Program-made: the position numbers and the translations under genes | Shown: positions 42,743-50,040 of the stretch, piece after piece | Numbering within the stretch: position 1 is the first letter of the stretch | Layout: each line of letters begins with the position of its first letter | Notes under the pieces: generated by a model | The model's input: only the letters and a program-made list of their open reading frames with translations | Databases searched by the model: none | What the model was told of the DNA's origin: nothing | Source of the DNA: Pseudomonadota bacterium | GTDB lineage: Bacteria; Pseudomonadota; Gammaproteobacteria; Thiotrichales; Thiotrichaceae | Assembly: GCA_002747455.1 (NCBI GenBank) | Contig: PDPG01000049.1 | Coordinates: forward strand, 1 to 61,504 | Direction of reading: 5' to 3' | DNA length: 61,504 bases

Positions 42743-43198
42743 TTAGAGAGACACCTGACTTAAAGCTGCGTCAGTTTCCAAGTTAGCCTGTGCTTCTGCG
42801 ATCCATGAATCACGTTGTGCTAACCATGTCCCCTCATCCCATAATTCAAATTTATTAGCCTGACCCACTAACACTGAAGCCTTTTCTATACCTGCATATT
42901 CCCGCAGTGGCGGTGACAGGCGAATCCGGCCTTGTGTGTCCAGCTCAACCTCTGAGGCGTGACCGAGCACCAAACGCTGCATATTTCTCACGCTACGATT
43001 CATGTTGGGCAAACGCATTAGTGTTCTTTCTACGTTGATCCATTCGTCCATTGCATAAATCAGCAGACAATGATCCGTATGATCCACCGTCACAACCATC
43101 TGGCCTGAGGCATTCTGCTGAATCGCTTCACGGTAGCGCGCGGGGATAGCGATGCGCCCCTTTGCGTCTACATTGAGATTGGATATTCCGCGAAACAT
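42743..43198 (-). CDS. mraZ: Transcriptional regulator MraZ
   Basis: A 151-residue protein starting MFRGISNLNVDAKGRIAIPARYR, with two SpoVT/AbrB-like DNA-binding modules, the second with LDTQGRIRLSPPLREYAG (each carrying the family DxxGRxxxP motif). I chose ATG 43198; a longer in-frame form to 43312 would run through the promoter and operator and is not conserved. MraZ forms ring-shaped oligomers, binds TGGGN repeats in front of its own gene, and represses the dcw promoter. Confidence 0.96.
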   Translation of the reverse strand: MFRGISNLNVDAKGRIAIPARYREAIQQNASGQMVVTVDHTDHCLLIYAMDEWINVERTLMRLPNMNRSVRNMQRLVLGHASEVELDTQGRIRLSPPLREYAGIEKASVLVGQANKFELWDEGTWLAQRDSWIAEAQANLETDAALSQVSL

Positions 43199-43239
43199 GT
43201 GTTTTTTCCGATTCAGCAAAAGGAGGGGTTTAGCGAGTA

Positions 43240-43264
43240 TCCCACGATTCCCCACATCACTCCA
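43240..43264 (-). promoter_or_regulatory. MraZ operator: three direct repeats on a 10-bp period
   Basis: Read on the minus strand: TGGAG (43260-43264), five bases, TGGGG (43250-43254), five bases, TGGGA (43240-43244). This matches the TGGGN-N5-TGGGN-N5-TGGGN box known for MraZ in E. coli, with one changed base in the first copy. It lies just downstream of the likely transcription start and 41 bases before mraZ. Confidence 0.88.
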
Positions 43265-43273
43265 CTTTCCGCC

Positions 43274-43302
43274 AATATAGCGCCCACCCAACCACAGGTC
43301 AA
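43274..43302 (-). promoter_or_regulatory. Sigma-70 promoter of the mraZ/dcw operon
   Basis: On the minus strand TTGACC (43297-43302), 17-base spacer, TATATT (43274-43279). Start of transcription is expected near 43267, directly before the MraZ operator, so bound MraZ would block promoter clearance or RNA polymerase binding. The remainder of the gap up to rnpB (43303-43505) is AT-rich and holds no further gene that I can support. Confidence 0.8.
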
Positions 43303-43505
43303 CACGGAACAAGGAAAAACTTATAGAAAAGACAAATACTTAGGCGAACAAAGGGTAATTCAAACCAAAAAGACGAAGTTTATTTTTAAAATACAAAACG
43401 CTGCCCCTGCAACCTAATACAGGACATAAGCGACGCACTCTAAGTTGCGGATTAGATTATAAAAACTACAGAAAAGAACAATAAATAATCAGTAATTGGG
43501 AAATC

Positions 43506-43848
<343 letters not shown>

Positions 43849-43855
43849 ATGACGC

Positions 43856-43864
43856 ACTCTAGCA
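43856..43864 (-). promoter_or_regulatory. Extended -10 promoter of rnpB
   Basis: TGCTAGAGT on the minus strand fits TGn plus a TATAAT-like hexamer, and its distance to the start of P1 (7-8 bases) is right for initiation at the mature 5' end. The -35 is weak (TATGAA at 17 bases). It lies in the 31-base gap after the rsmI stop. Confidence 0.5.
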
Positions 43865-43879
43865 AAAAACAACCACCAT

Positions 43880-44725
43880 TCATAGATCACGCAAAGCCAT
43901 CGCCGTTTTATAGCAACGATTTTTATTCTCCCCAGTAATTTTTGCAGCCAGTGCCGCACTTTGTTTAACTGACAACTCATTCATCAGCAATTTAAGCAAA
44001 GGCTCAAGACCTATTCCCGTTTGTAACTCGGTGGGGAATTGTCCCTGAACCAATAGTACAAACTCGCCCTTCTGGTGATTTGGGTCAGATTCCAGCCAGG
44101 TTAATAGCTCCGTAGCACTACCTGAAAAGGACTGCTCAAACATTTTAGTCAACTCACGCAGCAACACGACTCGCCTATCCGGTTCAATAACGGTAGACAA
44201 ATCATGGACACTCGCAACAATCCGGTGGCTGGACTCATAGTAAACTTGTGTACAGCTTTGTTGAGTAGCCTGCTGAAAAGCCTGCTTACGTGCCGCAGAC
44301 TTGGCGGGAAGAAAACCCTCGAAGACAAAACGGTCTGTCGGTAAACCAGCGACAGATAAGGCAGCGGTAATAGCACAGGCCCCCGGGATCGGCACAACAG
44401 GGATATTCCGCTCACGTAGATGTTGTACTAGGTGATAACCCGGGTCACTAATTAAAGGCGTACCTGCATCACTAATCAACGCAAGACTTTCACCGGATTG
44501 TAGCCACTCAGTCAACTGAATCAGTTTGTTGCGCTCATTGTGATCATGCAAAGCCTCCAATCGTTTCTGCAAACCGAAGTGTGTAAGCAGCCGTTTACTG
44601 TTTCGGGTATCTTCCGCGCAAACCCGATCAACACCCGCCAGCACCTCAAGCGCGCGCTGCGTGATATCCCCCAAATTTCCGATAGGCGTCGCCACCACGT
44701 ACAACACCCCAGGCTCAACCTGCAT
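43880..44725 (-). CDS. rsmI: 16S rRNA C1402 2'-O-ribose methyltransferase RsmI
   Basis: About 281 residues from ATG 44725, chosen because AAAGGAG lies 7 bases before it; a TTG at 44752 opens the frame further but lies ahead of this site. It belongs to the tetrapyrrole methylase fold. GVLYVVATPIGNLGDITQRAL, CAEDTRNSKRLLTHFG, ALISDAGTPLISDPG and VPIPGACAITAALSVAGLPTDRF are the usual RsmI motifs. It is divergent from yraN by 78 bases, a common arrangement. Confidence 0.95.
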   Translation of the reverse strand: MQVEPGVLYVVATPIGNLGDITQRALEVLAGVDRVCAEDTRNSKRLLTHFGLQKRLEALHDHNERNKLIQLTEWLQSGESLALISDAGTPLISDPGYHLVQHLRERNIPVVPIPGACAITAALSVAGLPTDRFVFEGFLPAKSAARKQAFQQATQQSCTQVYYESSHRIVASVHDLSTVIEPDRRVVLLRELTKMFEQSFSGSATELLTWLESDPNHQKGEFVLLVQGQFPTELQTGIGLEPLLKLLMNELSVKQSAALAAKITGENKNRCYKTAMALRDL

Positions 44726-44803
44726 ACCGCTTCTCCTTTGAAATATGCTCAAGACAAGCCCTTCGTGCTAAAGTCACCCACAAAAACAAAAAGCACCCGC
44801 CTC

Positions 44804-45199
44804 ATGACCAAGCCGCACTATACACGAAAGCATCGCCAATCCGTGACCCAACGCCAAATCAGGGGTGACTCTGAGGAGCAACGTGCCTGTGAATACCTGC
44901 AATCCCAAGGACTGGAATTAATCGCCCAGAATTTCAGCTGCCGCATGGGGGAAATTGACCTAATTATGCACGATCCCGAGAAAAACAACCTGGTCTTTGT
45001 GGAGGTGCGATACCGAGTCAACAGTACATTCGGCGGGGCCGCTGCCAGCATTACCCGCAGCAAACAACGAAGAATTATTCGCACCGCGTTACATTACCAG
45101 CAAAAGTATGCTCCCAAGAGTTATATGCGTTTTGACGTGGTAGCTATTGAAGGCGATAATCAACTGCAATGGTTTCCTGCGGCATTCTACGGCTTTTAG
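44804..45199 (+). CDS. yraN: YraN family (UPF0102) endonuclease-like protein
   Basis: About 131 residues starting MTKPHYTRKHR at 44804; the frame stays open upstream but that part is antisense to rsmI and not conserved. The core is a PD-(D/E)XK nuclease-like fold: GDSEEQRACEYLQSQGLELI, RMGEIDLIMHD and LVFVEVRYR supply the acidic and Glu-x-Lys-type residues (the last Lys position is Arg here). The function in cells is poorly known. Its position divergent to rsmI matches E. coli. Confidence 0.88.
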   Translation: MTKPHYTRKHRQSVTQRQIRGDSEEQRACEYLQSQGLELIAQNFSCRMGEIDLIMHDPEKNNLVFVEVRYRVNSTFGGAAASITRSKQRRIIRTALHYQQKYAPKSYMRFDVVAIEGDNQLQWFPAAFYGF

Positions 45200-45234
45200 G
45201 ATCCCCACTCCCCCTTTCATCAAGGCAGTTCGGC

Positions 45235-46524
45235 ATGTCAGTCAGTAATCAAAGTTTAGTCGGTTTTTTCCGCGAAGCAGCACCGTATATTCACATGCAC
45301 CAAGGAAAAGTATTTGTGGTAGCGATTTCCGGTGAGGCACTGGAGCGTAATAACGCCCCTGAGATTCTTGGGGACATAGCGCTTTTGTCAACCCTGGGTG
45401 CCCGCATTATTCTAGTGCACGGTGCCCGCCCACAAATTGATAAACAACTCAGTAAAGAGAATCATCCAAGCGATATTTATAATGGCCTACGCATTACCGA
45501 TGACAAAACACTAGCGATAGCCAAAAAGGCGATTGGACAATTACGTATTGATATCGAAAACTATCTGAATCAAGCGTTCAATAAGCCCCCCATTATCAAT
45601 AACGGCCCCGGCGTTCTTTCAGGCAACCTGCTTTCTACCCGACCTGTCGGTATCTTGGATGGTGTTGACCACCTACTGACGGGACGTGTACGCAAAATCA
45701 ACACCATGTTACTGGAACAATTATTGGTACAGAGTAATATTATTCTCATGTCACCTATCGGGCACTCACCCATCGGGCAAACACATAACCTGCGCTATGA
45801 AGAGGTCGCCGCTTGCACGGCGACAACGATCAAAGCCGACAAATTAATCATCATTCAGGACATGGGAGATTCATTGCAACTACCAAGGCAACTCAATCTT
45901 AACGCACTCAAGCAACTAAACAAGCATCATGCGATCCCACTCCTTGACGACATTGACATTGCCGTTAGCTCGGGCGTGAATAGAGCACACATTATCCAGC
46001 CTTCACTTCCCGGGGGTGTAATCCTTGAGCTATACACACGTGATGGTGTCAGTTGCATGATCGACAATGGCGATTACGATACCCCTCGACCCGCAAATGA
46101 GCAGGATATCCAGGGCATTATTGAACTCATTACACCCTGGCAGCTTCAGGGCATTTTAGCCAAGCGTAGTCGGGAACAAATAGAAGCTGAAATTAACTAC
46201 TTCAGTGTCATTGAAAGAGACGGCAGGATTATCGGATGCGCCGCACTGTACCCACATAAAAACCACTCAAGTGCTGAGCTGGCCTGCCTGGTGATCGACC
46301 CGAAGTACCGTTCGGGAAGTCGCGGCAGTAACCTTGCCGAACACATGATCGACAAGGCCCGTCGAGCAGGCCTGGAGAAAGTTTTCCTGCTCACCACCCA
46401 ATCCATCGACTGGTTCAAGGAGCGTGGCTTTGAGGAGATGGATCTTGGCGAACTACCGACCAGCAAACAGCTTACCTACAATACTGATCGCAACTCCAGG
46501 GCACTATCATTAACTATAAGATAA
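45235..46524 (+). CDS. argA: Amino-acid N-acetyltransferase (N-acetylglutamate synthase)
   Basis: About 429 residues from ATG 45235, with AAGG 9 bases before it. The N-terminal part (to about 285) is an amino-acid-kinase fold: VFVVAISGEAL, LVHGARPQIDKQL and NNGPGVLSGNLL. The last 140 residues are a GNAT acetyltransferase with GCAALYPHKNHSSAELACLVIDPKYRSGSRGSNL (acetyl-CoA loop). It makes N-acetylglutamate, first step of arginine synthesis; the kinase-like part binds arginine for feedback inhibition. It starts 35 bases after yraN. Confidence 0.95.
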   Translation: MSVSNQSLVGFFREAAPYIHMHQGKVFVVAISGEALERNNAPEILGDIALLSTLGARIILVHGARPQIDKQLSKENHPSDIYNGLRITDDKTLAIAKKAIGQLRIDIENYLNQAFNKPPIINNGPGVLSGNLLSTRPVGILDGVDHLLTGRVRKINTMLLEQLLVQSNIILMSPIGHSPIGQTHNLRYEEVAACTATTIKADKLIIIQDMGDSLQLPRQLNLNALKQLNKHHAIPLLDDIDIAVSSGVNRAHIIQPSLPGGVILELYTRDGVSCMIDNGDYDTPRPANEQDIQGIIELITPWQLQGILAKRSREQIEAEINYFSVIERDGRIIGCAALYPHKNHSSAELACLVIDPKYRSGSRGSNLAEHMIDKARRAGLEKVFLLTTQSIDWFKERGFEEMDLGELPTSKQLTYNTDRNSRALSLTIR

Positions 46525-46621
46525 AACAATTAACGTCAATATAAATCAGTTGTGGAGAAGGTCTTTAAATCGCCATATTTCTAAAGTTTATATCGGAAAA
46601 GATGAAAGACTTGCTTTACAC

Positions 46622-46630
46622 TGCTATACT
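46622..46630 (+). promoter_or_regulatory. Candidate extended -10 promoter of the Gly/Ala-rich protein gene
   Basis: TGCTATACT fits an extended -10 element, about 72 bases before the ATG at 46702. No -35 hexamer is evident. AGGAG at 46689-46693 serves as ribosome site. The short inverted repeat TAGCAG/CTGCTA near 46658-46675 would be in the leader. Confidence 0.4.
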
Positions 46631-46701
46631 CTGGGCTGGTCTTGCGGGATCCATAAGCTAGCAGGTTTACTGCTATTTCATATCATCAGGAGAATTAAGA
46701 G

Positions 46702-47274
46702 ATGAGTACAACTATAAAAGCTGGTATTACAGCAACTGCGGTGGGCTTGGGGCTGCTCTCGACAGCTGTCGTTGCTGCCGTTCCTGCTAAAATACAAAAT
46801 GCTGCAAACAAAGAAACAGCGAGCATCACCCGTGCTGCAAATGCTGATGCACAGATTCCTTGTAATCAGGCGGCGATGCGCGTTGCGAAAGCGGCGAAAA
46901 CAGCAGCGACTGGTCTGAAAGGTGCTGAGCTGCACGCAAACATTCGTAATGCGGTGCAGGCAGCTGCAGCGAAATACAAGATTAGCAGTTGCATCACCCC
47001 TGTTATGGCATCTAACGCTGCGAGTGCCGTTACTGGCATTCAGGGAGCAATGGCTCCTGTTGCAGGCTTGGGTAAGGCTGGCCTTGGAACAGCCGGTGCT
47101 CTGGGCGCTGCGGGTGCAGGTGCTGCGGGTGCCGCAGGCGCAGGTGCGGCAGCAGCTGGATTTGGTGGCCTCGGTCTATTAGGCGCGACAGCAGCGGCTG
47201 TTGCAACGGTCGCGGTTGTTAAAGAAGCAACAGATGATGATGATTGTGCCTCAGGCGACAGTGATTGCGATTAG
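46702..47274 (+). CDS. Secreted Gly/Ala-rich hypothetical protein
   Basis: A 190-residue protein that I do not recognise. A Sec signal peptide (residues 1-27, ending VVAAVPA) is followed by an Ala-rich helical region with two cysteines (IPCNQ near 54 and SSCIT near 97). Residues 120-170 are an almost pure Gly/Ala/Leu stretch made of short GAG/GAA units, likely a membrane-inserting or fibre-like segment. The tail KEATDDDDCASGDSDCD is acidic with two more cysteines. It has its own promoter, ribosome site and terminator, so it is a stand-alone gene next to the polysaccharide locus. Confidence 0.75.
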   Translation: MSTTIKAGITATAVGLGLLSTAVVAAVPAKIQNAANKETASITRAANADAQIPCNQAAMRVAKAAKTAATGLKGAELHANIRNAVQAAAAKYKISSCITPVMASNAASAVTGIQGAMAPVAGLGKAGLGTAGALGAAGAGAAGAAGAGAAAAGFGGLGLLGATAAAVATVAVVKEATDDDDCASGDSDCD

Positions 47275-47322
47275 TGGTACGGTGGCGCGTTAGAGCGCGC
47301 GCTCATCGTCGTGCGTAGTGCC

Positions 47323-47362
47323 GAAAAAATAAAAGCGACCCTCAGTGGTCGCTTTTATTTAT
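47323..47362. terminator. Bidirectional intrinsic terminator
   Basis: A perfect 12-bp stem ATAAAAGCGACC/GGTCGCTTTTAT (47329-47340 and 47347-47358) with a 6-base loop. On the minus strand it is followed by six T; on the plus strand by TTAT. It would end both the Gly/Ala-rich protein gene (plus) and the polysaccharide operon (minus), whose last stop is at 47423. Confidence 0.9.
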
Positions 47363-47422
47363 AGGGGCATCGAGAACTTAACAAGTAGAATACATATCAC
47401 CACTCTACCTTTCAATTAACCA

Positions 47423-48778
47423 TCAGCGCACACTCTTCCTAAAGAAAACACCCACCAGCAAAGCAAACACCATGCTGTTCATTGGCTCATGCAGAATAAA
47501 GTCCATTGAACAATGTAGTAATAGCATTAAGATTCCCAGACCCGCACCCACCTGAAGAAAGCGCATCCTTCCCCAGCTCTTATTATTTAGCTTAAACCAG
47601 CCAAATACATACAGCAGCATAAAACCGACAATAATAAAAGCGCCAGCCAGCCCCATTTCAAATAGCAGCTCAACGTAGTCACTATGGGCATTATTAATAA
47701 AACGAAGCTGCTCTATTGGCTGGAACGCACGGTATACATCTGGAAATGTTCCCGGCCCGCTGCCAAATGGAAAAAATGCACGAATCCCCTCAAAGGCATG
47801 CTGGAAGATACGAAAACGCTCATCTTCAATGGGATTGGCAGCAACAAAGCGATTTAACACCGGGATTAAACCAATTGATGTCGCCAAGCCTATTGCAACC
47901 GTAGAAAAAATTACAGTCAGTCCGGTTGATTGTCGCCCACCCACATGCCTGGCAAATACAAAGGAAGAAAATAGTACCGCCAGCATAATCAAAAACACGC
48001 CCATTCTGGAACGAGTAAATACGGCCGCGAGAAAAATGAAAATCGCCAGAAATGCAAACAGCAAGGTTTGGTTGACCACCCAACCCTTATCGTCATAATT
48101 ACGATCTAGCTGTGAACGCCCAACCGAATACAGCATCATACCAATTGCAATGGGCAGGGTCATTTCTAGCAGTGCAGCAAAGTGATCACGATTGATATAA
48201 GTGCCCTGCGCACTCCGTCCATTAGGCGTAACACCAAAATAAAAATCTGGGTTTCCGCTCGCGTACTGAACCAACCCCAACGCCGCCTGTAAACCAGCAA
48301 TCACCAGTAGCAGGTAAATCAAGGTGCGAATTTGTGACTCTGGTAAACTAAAACCTGCAAAAAACATGGCCAGTGGCGGCAATAGAGCCAATAACGCAAC
48401 CACCGACACATAGGGGATCAAGGACAACTGCGAGTAAGACACTTCAACACCCTGCGACCCCAACCATTGACCCACTGCACGATACAAGTCCCGCCCAGGC
48501 ATATCAAAAGTAGGTAAAAATGTCAGTGGTACAACATAAGCCACTGCCAACAATAGCGACAGGAATACAAACCAAAGCAGCACGGTATGGGTCTTGCCTT
48601 GGTATAGACCAGACCAAAAAATTATCAGCAGCAGCAACACCGCAATACATTCCAGTATCAACATCACCTGTGGGGGCGACAACACTAACACATGCAAGGG
48701 CACCAACAGCAATAGCAGTGCAGATAGAAAAAACACAACTTTTTCTGCTAATGAAGGCACAGATTCACGCCGACTCAT
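47423..48778 (-). CDS. O-antigen ligase/polymerase family protein (Wzy_C)
   Basis: A 451-residue protein with about 12 membrane spans and one large periplasmic loop. The loop contains GSGPGTFPDVYRAF and NNAHSDYVELLFEMGLAGA, the signature of the Wzy_C/O-antigen-ligase family (Pfam PF04932). Such proteins either polymerise lipid-linked repeat units (Wzy) or ligate glycans to a lipid or protein acceptor (WaaL, PglL). In this locus, with Wza and Wzc homologues, the polymerase role is more likely, but the two cannot be told apart by sequence. It overlaps the upstream gene by 4 bases. Confidence 0.85.
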   Translation of the reverse strand: MSRRESVPSLAEKVVFFLSALLLLLVPLHVLVLSPPQVMLILECIAVLLLLIIFWSGLYQGKTHTVLLWFVFLSLLLAVAYVVPLTFLPTFDMPGRDLYRAVGQWLGSQGVEVSYSQLSLIPYVSVVALLALLPPLAMFFAGFSLPESQIRTLIYLLLVIAGLQAALGLVQYASGNPDFYFGVTPNGRSAQGTYINRDHFAALLEMTLPIAIGMMLYSVGRSQLDRNYDDKGWVVNQTLLFAFLAIFIFLAAVFTRSRMGVFLIMLAVLFSSFVFARHVGGRQSTGLTVIFSTVAIGLATSIGLIPVLNRFVAANPIEDERFRIFQHAFEGIRAFFPFGSGPGTFPDVYRAFQPIEQLRFINNAHSDYVELLFEMGLAGAFIIVGFMLLYVFGWFKLNNKSWGRMRFLQVGAGLGILMLLLHCSMDFILHEPMNSMVFALLVGVFFRKSVR

Positions 48779-50034
48779 TGTTGCTCCCGCTTTTTGCTAA
48801 TTGTAATATCATCGAACCAAAGCGTCCCAGTCTGAGACTGTTCGTGACTAAAACGGCTTGTGGACTCTAACCGCAATAACTGTGTATCGCAGCCCCTTGA
48901 AGGTACACTAAACTCAGCCTTCAGCGTATTCCATGCACTGGATACCGCAATCGCCTTAGTCTCAGTGAGCAGCTTCTTTGTCCCTCCAAGGCAACGCAAA
49001 CGCCAAGTCAGCCCACGCTGGGCCTTGAAAGAATCAGCACGATAGCGCAGAGACAGCCGGTAATGGCCTGGCTCTAGCAATAGTTGCTGTGAAACATGAC
49101 TAAATTTTAGTGGCTTTTGCCCCCTCAAAACCACCTTCAGTGCCTTTCGCCCTCTGGCACCGTAAGTAATATCTGTTTTGATTTTTGGGTTCTTACTACG
49201 TGACAAACGCCAGCCAAAGCTCTGATTAAATACACCACTCTCAAAGCCGCCATCAAACACAAAGCCGCTATAACGGGACTGTGCTTTTGTCAGTCCGACA
49301 AACCAGACACGATGCGCTTCATCCCATAAGTGCTCACGAACCAAGCGGTTAATGTAATAGCGACGCTCAGCCTTCCCCAGCTCCACAGGTGAAAGCATAC
49401 GTACCTGATAGACTTTCCGTAACTGTGGCAATGGTAATTCACGCGATAAATACGCAAAGAAAGACGGCCACCAGTTAGGTGGATTATCTGCATAGGGTTG
49501 TAACAAAGCTGCAGCACGATCATCCTGAATCAGGCGAGCTAGAAATGGGTAAATCTTACTCCGCAAGCGCGGATTTCGAATCAATAACACATTCCATTCA
49601 GCAACCAGCTTATCCAGTCGACCTTGTGTCAGCCAATACTCCGCCAGTCGGGAGCGCGTGTAAGTATGCGCCGGCCACAACTGCGCCGCAAGATCAGCAA
49701 TCTCCCCCGCCTCTTGATTGCGTTCTTGCGTTGCATAGAGTGACAATAAAAACGACGCAGCCCGACCACTGGAAGGGTTCTGACGTAACGCAGCAAGTAC
49801 CAGTGACTCAGCCCGAGCCTGAAGTGCTTCATCTTCGGCATCCTGCTCCAGTAGCAAACTCGCTTGTCGCACCAACGCATCTGATGACAACAAGGTTTGA
49901 TCTCGCTGCAAGTCCAGATAGGGACTTTCCCCACCATCCTTCAATAAACCACTATTGATATCGCTTATGCCATAAACCGATAACACATAAAACACACCTA
50001 CTGCGGCCACCAACGCCAGTGTACGTCGAAACAT
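48775..50034 (-). CDS. EPS-locus membrane-anchored protein with TPR-like and carbohydrate-binding-like domains
   Basis: 419 residues. An N-terminal signal anchor (LALVAAVGVFYVLSVYGI) is followed by about 200 residues of helical TPR-like pairs (ALQARAESLVLAALRQNPSS, EIADLAAQLWPAHTYTRSRL, and so on). Residues 258-413 look like a jelly-roll carbohydrate-binding domain: it starts FVFDGGFESGVFNQSFGWRL and ends TGTLWFDDITISKK, as in CBM4/9-type modules. The protein would sit in the periplasm. Its place between the kinase/co-polymerase and the Wzy-like gene, with 4- and 6-base spacing, suggests a role in handling the polymer. The domain calls are by pattern; the function is not known to me. Confidence 0.75.
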   Translation of the reverse strand: MFRRTLALVAAVGVFYVLSVYGISDINSGLLKDGGESPYLDLQRDQTLLSSDALVRQASLLLEQDAEDEALQARAESLVLAALRQNPSSGRAASFLLSLYATQERNQEAGEIADLAAQLWPAHTYTRSRLAEYWLTQGRLDKLVAEWNVLLIRNPRLRSKIYPFLARLIQDDRAAALLQPYADNPPNWWPSFFAYLSRELPLPQLRKVYQVRMLSPVELGKAERRYYINRLVREHLWDEAHRVWFVGLTKAQSRYSGFVFDGGFESGVFNQSFGWRLSRSKNPKIKTDITYGARGRKALKVVLRGQKPLKFSHVSQQLLLEPGHYRLSLRYRADSFKAQRGLTWRLRCLGGTKKLLTETKAIAVSSAWNTLKAEFSVPSRGCDTQLLRLESTSRFSHEQSQTGTLWFDDITISKKREQQ

Positions 50035-50040
50035 AGCCGA

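Noticed and set aside
43199..43312. Longer N-terminus for mraZ
   Set aside because: It would translate through the promoter -10 and MraZ operator; known MraZ proteins begin at MFRG.
44540..44803. Upstream extension of the yraN frame
   Set aside because: It is antisense to the start of rsmI and has no YraN-like residues; the conserved protein starts at 44804.
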